Notes: generated by a model from the letters alone, not told the origin. A stretch of 64,000 nt of DNA from an uncultured Bacilli bacterium (GCA_910584085.1 CAJTZY010000002.1:1-64000); one strand, 5' to 3'. Positions 35,148-44,565 are shown, counted from the stretch's first letter. Program-made: numbers and translations.

Positions 35148-35402
35148 ATGGATATTGCAAACAATGTTAAAAAGTTAATAGAAGAAAGTATTAAAACTGC
35201 TGGATATATACTAGATGATGTATTATATCTTAAGGAAGATGGAAACTATTTTTTGAGGGTTATAATTGATAAGAATGGTGTTATTGATGTTGAAGATTGT
35301 GTTACAGTAACACATATAATTGATCCAATATTAGATACTGTAGATTATATTACTGATAGTTATATACTAGATGTATGTTCTAAAGAGAAGGGATGTGAAT
35401 AA
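35148..35402 (+). CDS. rimP: Single-domain RimP (C-terminal domain missing)
   Basis: A protein of 84 residues against about 150 usual. It holds the N-terminal RimP domain: VKKLIEESIKTAGYILDDV, YFLRVIIDKNGVIDVEDC and VTHIIDPILD. It stops at YILDVCSKEKGCE, just where the family normally has the SSPGLDRPL motif and the SH3-like C-terminal domain. nusA starts two bases later, so no C-terminal piece follows in any frame. RimP assists 30S maturation. The AGGAGG site is 5 bases before the ATG. Confidence 0.88.
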   Translation: MDIANNVKKLIEESIKTAGYILDDVLYLKEDGNYFLRVIIDKNGVIDVEDCVTVTHIIDPILDTVDYITDSYILDVCSKEKGCE

Positions 35403-35403
35403 T

Positions 35404-36588
35404 ATGAATAGTAAAGAATTTAGTAAAGCTTTAGAAGTGTTAGAAGAAAAAGGAATGAGTAAAGATTATATAATAGAATCTATGATTTTAGCGCTTAATA
35501 GTGCTTATAAAAAACAAACAGGTCTTACTAATGTTAGAACAGTTTTCGATGAGGATAGTTTATCATTTAGACAATTTTCATTTAAAACAGTAGTATTAGA
35601 TAAAAATCATAAAGAGTCACTTGATGAAGATAAGATTCCAATGGCAGATGAGGAAGAATTAACAGAAGAAGAATTAGAGGATGAGGAATTAGAGGATTTA
35701 CCAGAAGAATTTAGATATAGACCATTTGTATTTAATGAAAAAATACATATAACGTTGGAGGATGCCAAAAAAATAGATTCGAGTATAGAAATCGGTGAAA
35801 CTATTGAAGAAGAGGTTGATCCAACAGCTTTTGGTCGTGTTGCTGCTGCAACTGCTAAACAGGTTATTATTCAAAAGGTAAGGGAAGCTGAAAGAAATAA
35901 TATAGCAACAGAATTTGGAGAAAAACAGGATGAAATGATGTCTGGTACAGTAGAAATGGAAGATGAGAGAAATTACTATATTAATTTAGGTAAAACTCAA
36001 GGATTACTTCCAAAGACTGAGATTATACCTGGTGAACAGATAAAAATGGGATCTAATATAAAGGTTTATATTAATAAAGTTGATATTAATTCTAAGGGTG
36101 CTTTAATACTTTTAACTCGTAAACATTATGGATTTATAAAAAGATTATTTGAACTTGAAATACCGGAGATAAGTGATGGAACAGTTCTTATATATAGTGT
36201 TGCTCGTGAGGCGGGTAATAGAACAAAAATTGCTGTTTATTCAGAAAATAGCAATGTTGATCCAATAGGTGCCTGTATTGGTGAAAAAGGTACAAGAATT
36301 GCTAATATATTAAAAGAATTAGGTGGAGAAAAAATAGATATTGTAAAATATTCTAATGATCCAGTTGAATTTATTCAAAATGCACTTTCTCCTGCTAAAG
36401 ATGTTAGGGTATTTATTTTAGATGAAAAAACAAAAGAAACAATGGTCGTTGTAGATGATAAAAATTTAAGTTTAGCAATTGGTAAAAAAGGAATTAATGT
36501 AAAACTTGCTAGAAGACTTACTCACTATGAATTAGATATAAAAACTGTAGATCAGGTAAAAGAAGCAGGAATTAATATTTTGGAGTAA
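35404..36588 (+). CDS. nusA: Transcription termination/antitermination factor NusA
   Basis: A protein of 394 residues. The N-terminal RNA-polymerase-binding domain (NSKEFSKALEVLEEKGMSKD, VDPTAFGRVAAATAKQVI) is interrupted at about residues 75-115 by an acidic insertion (MADEEELTEEELEDEELEDL). An S1 domain (SGTVEMEDERNYYINLGKTQG in parts) and two KH domains (GACIGEKGTRI; LAIGKKGINVKLA) follow. It regulates pausing, termination and antitermination. The ATG at 35404 follows AAGGGATG. It is translationally close to rimP. Confidence 0.95.
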   Translation: MNSKEFSKALEVLEEKGMSKDYIIESMILALNSAYKKQTGLTNVRTVFDEDSLSFRQFSFKTVVLDKNHKESLDEDKIPMADEEELTEEELEDEELEDLPEEFRYRPFVFNEKIHITLEDAKKIDSSIEIGETIEEEVDPTAFGRVAAATAKQVIIQKVREAERNNIATEFGEKQDEMMSGTVEMEDERNYYINLGKTQGLLPKTEIIPGEQIKMGSNIKVYINKVDINSKGALILLTRKHYGFIKRLFELEIPEISDGTVLIYSVAREAGNRTKIAVYSENSNVDPIGACIGEKGTRIANILKELGGEKIDIVKYSNDPVEFIQNALSPAKDVRVFILDEKTKETMVVVDDKNLSLAIGKKGINVKLARRLTHYELDIKTVDQVKEAGINILE

Positions 36589-36591
36589 TTT

Positions 36592-36849
36592 ATGAAGAAG
36601 ATACCGATGAGGACATGTGTTGTTACTTTAGAAAAATTACCTAAAAAGGAATTAATTAGAGTAGTTAAAACACCAGAGGGTAATGTTATAGTTGATGAAT
36701 CTGGCAAAGCAAATGGTAGAGGTGCCTACATTAAGTTGAATTTAGAAACTATTGCTAAAGCGGAAAAATCTAAAATATTAAATAGAAAACTTGAAATTGA
36801 TGTTCCTGATTCTATATATGAGGAATTAAGAAATAAGGTGGGTGTATAA
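36592..36849 (+). CDS. ylxR: YlxR/RnpM family RNA-binding protein
   Basis: A protein of 85 residues with the YlxR signature: IPMRTCVVTLEKLPKKELIR, VVKTPEGNVIVDESGKANGRGAYI (read in parts). YlxR (RnpM) modulates RNase P in B. subtilis. It starts 3 bases after nusA. The ylxQ/L7Ae-like gene that normally follows is absent. Confidence 0.93.
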   Translation: MKKIPMRTCVVTLEKLPKKELIRVVKTPEGNVIVDESGKANGRGAYIKLNLETIAKAEKSKILNRKLEIDVPDSIYEELRNKVGV

Positions 36850-37329
36850 ATGAAGAGAGAAAATTATTTATCTTGGGATGAATATTTTATGGGACTTGCT
36901 TTACTTTCAGCAGAAAGAAGTAAAGATCCTAATTCACAGGTGGGTGCTTGTATAGTAAATGATGAAAATAAGATTGTATCAGTTGGCTATAATGGCGCAC
37001 CAATAGGATTTAATGATGACAAAGATATGCCATGGGAAAGAGAAGGTAGTTTTCTTGAAACCAAATATGCCTATGTATGTCATTCAGAGCTTAATGCAAT
37101 ATTAAATTCTAATATACCTGTTAAAGGTTGTACATTATATGTTACTCTTTTTCCATGTAATGAATGTGCGAAAGCAATTATTCAGACTGGAATAAAAGAA
37201 GTTATATATTTATCAGATAAATATAATGGAATAGACTCTAATATTGCTTCTAAAAAAATGTTAGATACTTGTGGAATTAAATATAGAAAATATGAATCAA
37301 CTGGAAAAGAACTAACGATAAAATTATAG
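36850..37329 (+). CDS. dCMP deaminase (ComEB-like), copy 1
   Basis: A protein of 159 residues. It has a cytidine/deoxycytidylate deaminase domain with Zn motifs CHSELNAI (HxE) and PCNECAKAI (PCxxC), plus DPNSQVGACIV and SVGYNGAPIGF. The fit is to dCMP deaminase, which makes dUMP for thymidylate synthesis. It starts immediately after the ylxR stop, inside the nusA-infB operon, an unusual place for this enzyme. The length is normal. Confidence 0.85.
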   Translation: MKRENYLSWDEYFMGLALLSAERSKDPNSQVGACIVNDENKIVSVGYNGAPIGFNDDKDMPWEREGSFLETKYAYVCHSELNAILNSNIPVKGCTLYVTLFPCNECAKAIIQTGIKEVIYLSDKYNGIDSNIASKKMLDTCGIKYRKYESTGKELTIKL

Positions 37330-37336
37330 GTGATTT

Positions 37337-37762
37337 ATGGATAAATTTTATATGGATAAAGCTTATGAGCAAGCTCGAAAATCATCTTGTTCTAGAAATA
37401 AAGTAGGTGCGGTTTTTGTTCGCGATGGTAAGATAATCGCACAGGGTTATAATAATGTTACAGGTGGTATAAGAGATTGCCGCGAAGTAGGCTGTATTAG
37501 AGATGATATGCATATAGCGCATGGTGAGAGAAGAGAAGTATGTAGAGCAATCTGTGCAGAGCAACTTGCTATATCAGAGGCTGCTAGAAATGGTGTAGAA
37601 CTTGATGGAAGTACTGCATATATAACTACTTATCCATGCCATATATGTGCAAAACTTCTTGCAAGTAGTGGGATAAGAGAAATTATATATGATAATGATT
37701 ATCCAGATGAACTTTCAAAGAACTTTTTAATGGAGGCAGGAATAATAGCAAGAAAATTATAG
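37337..37762 (+). CDS. dCMP deaminase-family protein, copy 2
   Basis: A protein of 141 residues, same superfamily as the preceding gene but divergent. Zn motifs are CAEQLAI (in place of HAExNAI, so the first ligand is Cys as in cytidine deaminases) and PCHICAKLL. A longer Cys/His segment (RDCREVGCIRDDMHIAHGER) resembles the ComEB-type allosteric Zn site. GGTGATTT precedes the ATG. Substrate may be dCMP or another cytosine compound. It lies directly before infB. Confidence 0.8.
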   Translation: MDKFYMDKAYEQARKSSCSRNKVGAVFVRDGKIIAQGYNNVTGGIRDCREVGCIRDDMHIAHGERREVCRAICAEQLAISEAARNGVELDGSTAYITTYPCHICAKLLASSGIREIIYDNDYPDELSKNFLMEAGIIARKL

Positions 37763-37777
37763 AAAGAGGGTGTTTTT

Positions 37778-39871
37778 ATGATGAGTGTATTAGAATACGC
37801 AGAAGACGTAAATAAAACTGTAAGTGAAATTTTGAATTTATGTAAAAAATTAAATATTCAAGTAACGGGTGAAGAAGATGAACTTGATGAAGATGCAATA
37901 ACTGAACTTGATAATATGATTGATGACTATGATGATAGTGATTTAGAATATGAAGAAGAACTTATAGAACATGAAAATAAAAAACAGGAAAATGTAGTTA
38001 ATAACTCAAAACAAAAAAAACAAGTACAACCCATAAATAAAGTTAAAGTAGGTAAAAAAGAACTTGCAAAAAAGAAAAAGGAAATGTATAAAAATAAGGA
38101 AAAACTTATAAGCAATGGTCCAAAGCAAAATACAAATGTTATTACATATAAAGATGGAATGACAATAGGTGATTTAGCTAAATCGCTTGGTGTTGCTCCT
38201 AGTGAACTTATAAAAAAATTATTTTTGCTTGGAATTTTAGCAACTATAAATAATAAAGTAGATTTTGAAAATGCAGAACTTTTGGTTTCCGAATATGGAA
38301 AAGAATTACAAAGAGAACAAATAATTGATGAAACTAAATTTGAGGAATTTGAAATTAATGATAATCCAGATGATTTGGTTAAGAGACCTCCTGTTGTTAC
38401 TATTATGGGACATGTAGATCATGGTAAAACGACACTTTTAGATACAATTAGAAAAACTAATGTCGCACTTGGAGAAGCAGGAGGAATTACCCAAGCGATA
38501 AGTGCTTATCAAGTAAAGGTAAAGGACGAGCTTATAACATTTATAGATACTCCAGGGCATGCAGCATTTACTGAAATGCGTGCTAGGGGAGCTAGTATTA
38601 CCGATATAGTAATAATAATAGTTGCAGCAGATGATGGAGTTATGCCTCAAACTAAGGAAGCAATAGACCATGCAAAAGCTGCGGGTGTTCCAATACTTGT
38701 TGCTATCAATAAAATAGATAAACCAGGGGCTAATGTAGATAGAGTAATGACTGAACTTGCAGAGTATGGCCTAACACCTGATGTATGGGGTGGAGATACT
38801 ATTTATACTAAGATAAGTGCTAAGCAAGGAACAGGTATAGATGAATTACTTGAGAACATATTGCTTGTATCTGAAATGCAAGATTATAAAGCAAATCCTG
38901 CAAGATATGCTAGTGGTAGTGTGGTTGAATCAAGACTTGATAAACAAGTTGGTTCTATAGTAACAATTCTAGTACAAAATGGGACATTGAGACTTGGGGA
39001 TCCAATTGTAGTTGGTACAAGTTTTGGTAAAGTTAGAACATTAAAAAATGATAAAGGTGAAGAAATTACTAGTGCATATCCTTCACAACCAGTAGAAATA
39101 ACGGGTTTAAATGATACTCCAAGTGCCGGTGATAAATTTATGGCGTTTGAAACTGAGAAACAGGCAAGATCAATAGGTGAGGCTAGAAAAACAGAGGAAC
39201 ATTTAAAACATAATGCAAAAGGAACTGTGTCTTTAGAAGATATATTTGCCAAGATACAAGAGGGTGTTAAAGAAATAAATGTAATAGTTAAAGCAGATGT
39301 TAATGGCTCAAGTGAGGCTGTTAAAAATTCTTTAGAAAAGATAGAGGTAGAAGGTGTTAAGGTTAAGGTGCTTAGAAGTAGTGTAGGTGCAATTACTGAA
39401 AGTGATGTAGTACTTGCAAATGCATCAAATGCTATTATAATAGGATTTAACATAAGACCTAATAATTCTATAAAAGATTATGCCAAAGAGCAAGGTGTAG
39501 AAATTCGACTTTATGATATTATATATAAAGCGGTTGAAGATATGGAAGCTGCAATGCAAGGTATGCTTGATCCAGAATTTGTTGAGAAAGTAATTGGTAG
39601 TGCAGAAGTAAGACAATTATTTAAGTTTTCTAAAGTTGGAACTATTGCAGGAAGTTATATACTCGATGGTACTATTAAATCAAATTCAAAAATACGTATT
39701 ATTAGAGATAGTGCAGTTATATATGATGGAGAAATTAATTCTATTCAAAGAGAAAAAGATACTGTTAAAGAAGTTAAAAAAGGCTTAGAATGTGGTATTA
39801 CTATTACTAATTTTAATGATATTAAAGTTGGAGATATCATAGAAGCCTATGAAATGGTAGAGAAGAAATAA
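37778..39871 (+). CDS. infB: Translation initiation factor IF-2
   Basis: A protein of 697 residues, short for Bacillota IF-2 because of a compact N-terminus. IF2_N motifs ([22 protein letters not shown]) are followed by the GTPase domain: [12 protein letters not shown] (G1), [15 protein letters not shown] (G3), NKIDK (G4). Domains II-IV end with the fMet-tRNA-binding C-terminus. It brings initiator tRNA to the 30S subunit. GAGGGTG precedes the ATG. It overlaps the rbfA start by one base. Confidence 0.97.
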   Translation: MMSVLEYAEDVNKTVSEILNLCKKLNIQVTGEEDELDEDAITELDNMIDDYDDSDLEYEEELIEHENKKQENVVNNSKQKKQVQPINKVKVGKKELAKKKKEMYKNKEKLISNGPKQNTNVITYKDGMTIGDLAKSLGVAPSELIKKLFLLGILATINNKVDFENAELLVSEYGKELQREQIIDETKFEEFEINDNPDDLVKRPPVVTIMGHVDHGKTTLLDTIRKTNVALGEAGGITQAISAYQVKVKDELITFIDTPGHAAFTEMRARGASITDIVIIIVAADDGVMPQTKEAIDHAKAAGVPILVAINKIDKPGANVDRVMTELAEYGLTPDVWGGDTIYTKISAKQGTGIDELLENILLVSEMQDYKANPARYASGSVVESRLDKQVGSIVTILVQNGTLRLGDPIVVGTSFGKVRTLKNDKGEEITSAYPSQPVEITGLNDTPSAGDKFMAFETEKQARSIGEARKTEEHLKHNAKGTVSLEDIFAKIQEGVKEINVIVKADVNGSSEAVKNSLEKIEVEGVKVKVLRSSVGAITESDVVLANASNAIIIGFNIRPNNSIKDYAKEQGVEIRLYDIIYKAVEDMEAAMQGMLDPEFVEKVIGSAEVRQLFKFSKVGTIAGSYILDGTIKSNSKIRIIRDSAVIYDGEINSIQREKDTVKEVKKGLECGITITNFNDIKVGDIIEAYEMVEKK

Positions 39872-40203
39872 TGTCTATAAAAAATGAAAGAATAAATAGT
39901 AGCTTACAAAAAGAAATAAGTTACATAATTGCTAATGAGGTAAAAAATCCAAATATTAAATTTGTAACAATTACATATTGTGATGTTACTAGTGATTTAA
40001 GTTACGCTAAGGTTTATTTTACTACATTAGATGATATAAAAGAAACTTTAAATGGACTTAAAAGTGCTAAGGGATTCATAAGAAAAACTTTAGCAGATAG
40101 AATAGAATTAAGACATATACCAGAGTTAGAATTCATATATGATGAATCAATTGAATATGGAAAGAGAATAGAAGATAAAATAAAAGAAATATATGACAAT
40201 TAA
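39871..40203 (+). CDS. rbfA: 30S ribosome-binding factor RbfA
   Basis: A protein of 110 residues, normal. RINSSLQKEISYIIANEVKN, FVTITYCDVTSDLSYAKVYF and LRHIPELEFIYDESIEYG match RbfA (KH-like fold). It assists late 16S rRNA maturation. TAATG overlap with infB. Last gene of the operon. Confidence 0.96.
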   Translation: MSIKNERINSSLQKEISYIIANEVKNPNIKFVTITYCDVTSDLSYAKVYFTTLDDIKETLNGLKSAKGFIRKTLADRIELRHIPELEFIYDESIEYGKRIEDKIKEIYDN

Positions 40204-40224
40204 GTAGATAAATCTACTTTTTTA
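40202..40224 (+). terminator. Terminator after rbfA
   Basis: AAGTAGA, loop TAAA, TCTACTT, then T. It overlaps the stop. Confidence 0.85.
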
Positions 40225-40254
40225 ATTTAAAAAACTAGTCAATTAAACTAGTTT
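40222..40254 (-). terminator. Terminator of the transglutaminase-like gene (minus strand)
   Basis: On the minus strand, AAACTAGT, loop of 7, ACTAGTTT, then TTT. It overlaps the stop codon of the minus-strand gene. Confidence 0.7.
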
Positions 40255-41134
40255 CATTTGCTTCTAAATAAATTGTTTTATCAAAATTATGTTCAACCTT
40301 ATCCAATTCTAATAATTCTTCAGTTGAAATCATAAAGAAATTATGTATTAAATACTGCTTTCCGTCACTTGCAACAGGATCGTCCCAAGTAACATCTATA
40401 TGTTTCCACTCGTTATTTAGATATACTAAGTTCCAAATATGATTTGCAGATGTAATTTTATAATTTTTAATTCCTAATATATTTAAATATATAGACATAA
40501 TATCGCTATAACCGCCGCATATAGATTTACCTGTAGTAATTAGATTATAAGCAGTATATGATTTTTCTTTTTTATCTTCATCATATATAGTATTATTTAC
40601 AATATAGTCATGGAAGACTTTTATTTTATCAGCATCAGCCATAGAATCATTTATATTAGCTTCCATAAAATTTTCAATATATTTATTTATAAATTCAATT
40701 TCATCATTACTATATACTTTTTTAGTTTTAACAGTTATTTTTCCACTAGAAATAACATCAATATTTATGCTAGAAAAAGAATTATATGGATGTACGAAAT
40801 TATTTATATTAGCAATTATATCTTTATTTTTTATTAAGTCCTTAGCATCTTTCATACAATTATCGTAATCGCAGTAAAAAGAAAAACTATCATCTCCGCT
40901 ATTAATAATACTATAAAACATATTTAGTATATCTTGATAACTTTCGACTTTAGACTCATCTGTATTTTGTATATATAAATAATCGTTATTTAAATAATAC
41001 TCATTATAGGTTAAGACAGTATTACTCCCTTTATATATAATTTTATCAGTAATAAAATTTGATATGTTATCTTTATATATAAAAACTACTATTACTAGAC
41101 CAAGCATAAATAATATTTTTAATAAATCTTTCAT
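40235..41134 (-). CDS. Membrane-anchored transglutaminase-like (cysteine protease fold) protein
   Basis: A protein of 299 residues. An N-terminal membrane helix (MKDLLKILFMLGLVIVVFIY) is followed by an outside region and a transglutaminase-core domain. SICGGYSDIM holds the nucleophile Cys, ANHIWNLVYLNNEWKHIDVTWDDP the His and Asp. Such proteins act at the cell surface as proteases or cross-linkers; substrate unknown. The ATG at 41134 has GGTGAG 4 bases upstream. TGTTATAAT on the minus strand just upstream gives a very short leader. Confidence 0.85.
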   Translation of the reverse strand: MKDLLKILFMLGLVIVVFIYKDNISNFITDKIIYKGSNTVLTYNEYYLNNDYLYIQNTDESKVESYQDILNMFYSIINSGDDSFSFYCDYDNCMKDAKDLIKNKDIIANINNFVHPYNSFSSINIDVISSGKITVKTKKVYSNDEIEFINKYIENFMEANINDSMADADKIKVFHDYIVNNTIYDEDKKEKSYTAYNLITTGKSICGGYSDIMSIYLNILGIKNYKITSANHIWNLVYLNNEWKHIDVTWDDPVASDGKQYLIHNFFMISTEELLELDKVEHNFDKTIYLEANETSLID

Positions 41135-41219
41135 AGTCTCACCATCTTCATTATAACATATTCTTTTCCTTATCAACAAGAAAAAAACCGATGTTAATCA
41201 ATATTTACATTATTATATG

Positions 41220-41252
41220 CAAAAAACTTGCTAATATGTAAATTGGCAAGTT
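41220..41252 (-). terminator. Terminator of rpsT (minus strand)
   Basis: On the minus strand, AACTTGC, a 14-base loop, GCAAGTT, then TTTT. Confidence 0.75.
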
Positions 41253-41273
41253 ATCAAATAAAAAAAAGTTAAA

Positions 41274-41537
41274 TTACTCCATTGAATTAACTTTTTTACT
41301 TAATCTTGATTTATTTCTAGCACTTGTATTTTTAGAAGTTACTCCCTTTTGAGTAGCTTTATCAATTGCTTTAACAGCAACTTTTAATTTATCATTAGCT
41401 TTTTCTTTGTCTTTAGAAGCAACAGCTCTTTCTACATTTTTAATAGCTGTTTTCATACTAGCAGCAAATTCATTATTAGCTTTTTCTTTTTTCTCATTTA
41501 CTAAAACTCTTTTTTTAGCATTTTTTAAATTTGGCAT
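41274..41537 (-). CDS. rpsT: 30S ribosomal protein S20
   Basis: A protein of 87 residues. MPNLKNAKKRVLVNEKKEKAN at the start and NTSARNKSRLSKKVN at the end are typical of S20. GGAGGTGAA precedes the ATG. It is divergent from gpr, as in B. subtilis, and is transcribed alone. Confidence 0.97.
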   Translation of the reverse strand: MPNLKNAKKRVLVNEKKEKANNEFAASMKTAIKNVERAVASKDKEKANDKLKVAVKAIDKATQKGVTSKNTSARNKSRLSKKVNSME

Positions 41538-41566
41538 AAGTTCACCTCCAAGTCACATATACACAT

Positions 41567-41595
41567 ATTTTAGCAAATATTTATAAAAAATGCAA
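41567..41595 (-). promoter_or_regulatory. Promoter of rpsT
   Basis: On the minus strand: TTGCAT (41595-41590), a 17-base spacer, TAAAAT (41572-41567) with TGC before it. Confidence 0.75.
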
Positions 41596-41635
41596 TAAAA
41601 TAAACAAATTTGTTAAAAATAATAAGGGTGATTAT

Positions 41636-42649
41636 ATGAATAAAGAAGTTGATTTAAGTAAATATCAAATAAGAACAGACTTAGCAATTGATGAAATAGG
41701 TGAAAAAGTAAAATTAAAGGGTGTTAAACATAAAACAGAAAATATTGATGGAATTATTGTTACTAATGTAGAATTAGAAGAAAAAAATGAATTAGGTAAG
41801 AAAAAGGGTAAATATATAACACTGGAATTTACGGATGTTACAGATTCTAAAAATTTTGATAAGGTTAATAAAACTTTAACATTTGTGTTAAAGAAAATGT
41901 TAAAATTAACTAAAGATTCATTTGGACTTATAGTTGGACTTGGTAATGACAAATCAACACCTGATTCTCTTGGACCATTAGTAGTTAATAATATAGTAGT
42001 TACAAATCATTTATATATATTAGATGAATTAAGTTCTAATTATAGTAGAATAAGTGCAATAAATCCAGGTGTGATGGGAGAAACGGGAATAGAAACTAGT
42101 GATATAATTGAATCTATTGTAAATAAAATAAAACCCACTTATTTAATAGTTATAGATTCACTAGCTAGTAAATCTATAGAAAGGCTAAATAAAACTATAC
42201 AAATAACAAATACAGGTATACACCCTGGAAGTGGGATTGGGAACAAAAGAAAAGAAATAAGTGAAGAGACACTTGGTATACCAGTAATTGCTATAGGTGT
42301 TCCGACTGTTGTAGATGCAACTGTTATAGTATCAGATACAATAAATTTTATTTATAAAAATTATGCCTTTAATAAAGAATATTTAAATAATCCAAAAAGT
42401 AGACTAACTTTTAACAATGTAAATTATTTAAATAAAAACATAACTGAAAATAGTCGCGAAAAACAGGAATTGTTAGGTTTAGTAGGTACACTAAATGATG
42501 ATGAACTTCAAAGACTTATTTATGAAGTATTGAACCCGATTGGCTATAATCTGATGGTAACCCCTAAAGAAATCGATTTTATAATAGAGAGACTATCAAA
42601 CTTAATAGCAAATTCTATAAATAATTCAGTTCATAATATTGACAAATGA
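41636..42649 (+). CDS. gpr: Spore germination protease GPR
   Basis: A protein of 337 residues. The propeptide cleavage region YQIRTDLAIDE is near the N-terminus. The core has GLGNDKSTPDSLGPLVVNN, INPGVMGETGIET, IVIDSLASKS, GIHPGSGIGNKRKEIS and GVPTVVDA. GPR degrades small acid-soluble spore proteins at germination and is processed in the forespore. Its presence is strong evidence of sporulation ability. GGGTGAT precedes the ATG. A forespore promoter was not recognised. Confidence 0.95.
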   Translation: MNKEVDLSKYQIRTDLAIDEIGEKVKLKGVKHKTENIDGIIVTNVELEEKNELGKKKGKYITLEFTDVTDSKNFDKVNKTLTFVLKKMLKLTKDSFGLIVGLGNDKSTPDSLGPLVVNNIVVTNHLYILDELSSNYSRISAINPGVMGETGIETSDIIESIVNKIKPTYLIVIDSLASKSIERLNKTIQITNTGIHPGSGIGNKRKEISEETLGIPVIAIGVPTVVDATVIVSDTINFIYKNYAFNKEYLNNPKSRLTFNNVNYLNKNITENSREKQELLGLVGTLNDDELQRLIYEVLNPIGYNLMVTPKEIDFIIERLSNLIANSINNSVHNIDK

Positions 42650-42668
42650 TATTGATGTATGGTATATT
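42639..42668 (+). promoter_or_regulatory. Promoter of prepilin gene 2, inside the gpr 3' end
   Basis: TTGACA, an 18-base spacer, TATATT. The -35 lies in the last codons of gpr. Confidence 0.65.
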
Positions 42669-42701
42669 TATATCATAGAGGACGGTAAGGTGGTGAAAAA
42701 A

Positions 42702-43145
42702 ATGAATAAAAAAGGTTTTACTTTAATAGAATTATTAGCAGTAATCGTTATTTTAGCAATTATAGCATTAATAGCAACTCCAATTATTTTGGGAATTATT
42801 AATGATGCTAAATCAAGCGCTAAAGATAGATCAGCTGAAAACGTTTATACAGGTGTTGAATACGGATATGTAAAAACTATGTACAAAGGTAATTACAATC
42901 CAACTTTATCAGATATTAAAGATAATGTTGAAGCTTCAATTGACAATTTAGCTAAAACTGATGGTGTTACAATTTCAGAAGACAATAATACAATGACAGT
43001 TAAGACTGCTGATGGTGTTACTTGTACAGTTGCTGCTGTAGATGGAGGATTCAAAGTTACTTGTGATAATCCAGGTAAATTTGAAAGAACTATGAATGCT
43101 GATAGCGTTGATGTAAGTACAGGTGGAGAAACACAAAATCCATAG
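42702..43145 (+). CDS. Type IV prepilin-like protein 2
   Basis: A protein of 147 residues. The class III signal MNKKG|FTLIELLAVIVILAI (Glu at mature position 5) leads a long helix (to about 35). The soluble domain has two Cys (GVTCTVAAVDGGFKVTCDN), likely a disulfide. It is a major-pilin-like protein with an Ala/Thr/Asp/Asn-rich C-terminus and better codon quality than its neighbours, consistent with high expression. GGTGGTG lies 8 bases before the ATG. No assembly genes are nearby. Confidence 0.9.
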   Translation: MNKKGFTLIELLAVIVILAIIALIATPIILGIINDAKSSAKDRSAENVYTGVEYGYVKTMYKGNYNPTLSDIKDNVEASIDNLAKTDGVTISEDNNTMTVKTADGVTCTVAAVDGGFKVTCDNPGKFERTMNADSVDVSTGGETQNP

Positions 43146-43152
43146 TAATGCT

Positions 43153-43180
43153 AAGATCTAATTTATATTAGGTCTTTTTA
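43153..43180 (+). terminator. Terminator after prepilin gene 2
   Basis: AAGATCTAAT, loop TTAT, ATTAGGTCTT (one G-U pair), then T. Confidence 0.85.
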
Positions 43181-43200
43181 TTTTATTTTTTTTTAATATA

Positions 43201-43209
43201 TGATATAAT
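43201..43209 (+). promoter_or_regulatory. Extended -10 promoter of der
   Basis: TGATATAAT, 25 bases upstream of the der ATG. Confidence 0.6.
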
Positions 43210-43233
43210 ACAACAAGAAAAAGGGATGATAGT

Positions 43234-44550
43234 ATGAAAAAACCAGTAGTCGCACTTGTTGGAAGACCAAATGTAGGTAAAAGTACAATATTTAATAAAA
43301 TAGTAGGTAAAAAACTATCAATAATAGAGGATACGCCAGGTGTTACAAGAGATAGAGTTTATGCAAGTGTAAATTATAATAGTTATAAATTTCACTTGAT
43401 AGATACAGGTGGTATTGAGTTAGGTAGTGAGAACTTTAATAACGAAATAAGGGTTCAAGCAAGTCTTGCTATAGATGAAGCAGATGTTGTAGTATTTGTT
43501 CTTGATGGTAAGGATGGACTAACCAGTGATGACTTTTTAGTTAGAGATATGCTAAAAAAAGTTTCTAGTAAAGTTATAGTAGCTATTAATAAGTGTGATA
43601 GTAAAAAAATAAAAGAAACTGAATATGAATTTTATGAATTGGGATTTAATAATTATATAAAAGTTAGTGGCGAACAAGGTGATGGAATTAGAGATTTGCT
43701 TGATATGATTACGGCTAATTTTCCAAAGTTTGAAGAGGATATCGATGATACTAAGGTTAGATTTTCAATAATAGGAAGACCAAATGTAGGTAAAAGTAGT
43801 TTAGTAAATGCCATTTTAAATGAGGATAGGGTTATTGTAAGTGATATAGCAGGTACAACTCGTGATGCAATTGATACTGAATTTAATTATAATGGCGAGA
43901 AATATGTTGTAATAGATACAGCTGGTATGAGAAAAAGAGGTAAAATATATGAAAATGTAGAAAAGTATAGTTTACTTAGAAGTTTAAAGGCAATTGATAG
44001 ATCTAATGTATGTGTTATTGTTATTAATGCGGATGAGGGTATAATAGAACATGATAAACACATAGCAGGCTATGCTCTTGAAGCTGGAAAAGCTGTTGTT
44101 ATTGCGGTTAATAAATGGGATTTAATAGAGAATAAAGATTCAGAGTTAAAGAGGTGGAAGCAAAATATAGAATCAGAATTTAGTTTTATGTCTTATGCAA
44201 AGGTAGTATTTTTAAGTGCTAAAACGAAAAAAAGAATACATACTTTAATGCCAGAGGTATTAAGTGCATATGAAAATAGTAAAAAAGAAATTAAAACTAG
44301 TTTACTTAATAAAGTAATATCTGATGCTTATGAACTTAATTTACCACCTAGTTATAAAGGAAAAAGACTTAAGATATATTTTAGTACACAAGTTAGATCA
44401 TGCCCACCTACATTTAATATTCAGGTAAATAGTAAAGGGCTTGTTCACTTTTCTTATGAAAGATATTTAGAAAATAAAATTAGGGAATCTTTTGACTTTA
44501 GTGGAACTCCTATAGTAATTAATTTTAAGAGTAAAGGAGAACAAGATTAA
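43234..44550 (+). CDS. der: Ribosome biogenesis GTPase Der (EngA)
   Basis: A protein of 438 residues. Two GTPase domains: GRPNVGKSTIFN with DTPGVTRDR and NKCD; then GRPNVGKSSLVN with DIAGTTRDAID, DTAGM and NKWD. A C-terminal KH-like domain follows (LPPSYKGKRLKIYFSTQ). Der is essential for 50S assembly. AAGGGATG precedes the ATG. spoVIF follows after 51 bases without a terminator. Confidence 0.97.
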   Translation: MKKPVVALVGRPNVGKSTIFNKIVGKKLSIIEDTPGVTRDRVYASVNYNSYKFHLIDTGGIELGSENFNNEIRVQASLAIDEADVVVFVLDGKDGLTSDDFLVRDMLKKVSSKVIVAINKCDSKKIKETEYEFYELGFNNYIKVSGEQGDGIRDLLDMITANFPKFEEDIDDTKVRFSIIGRPNVGKSSLVNAILNEDRVIVSDIAGTTRDAIDTEFNYNGEKYVVIDTAGMRKRGKIYENVEKYSLLRSLKAIDRSNVCVIVINADEGIIEHDKHIAGYALEAGKAVVIAVNKWDLIENKDSELKRWKQNIESEFSFMSYAKVVFLSAKTKKRIHTLMPEVLSAYENSKKEIKTSLLNKVISDAYELNLPPSYKGKRLKIYFSTQVRSCPPTFNIQVNSKGLVHFSYERYLENKIRESFDFSGTPIVINFKSKGEQD

Positions 44551-44565
44551 AAAATGTCGCAAATA

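Noticed and set aside
38884..39453. 189-residue minus-strand reading frame inside infB
   Set aside because: It is a shadow of the conserved IF-2 GTPase region, with no promoter or ribosome site.
41564..41572. CATATTTTA as a sporulation promoter for gpr
   Set aside because: It fits CATAnnnTA but coincides with the rpsT -10 on the other strand, and gpr is expected to use forespore sigma factors with a different -10.
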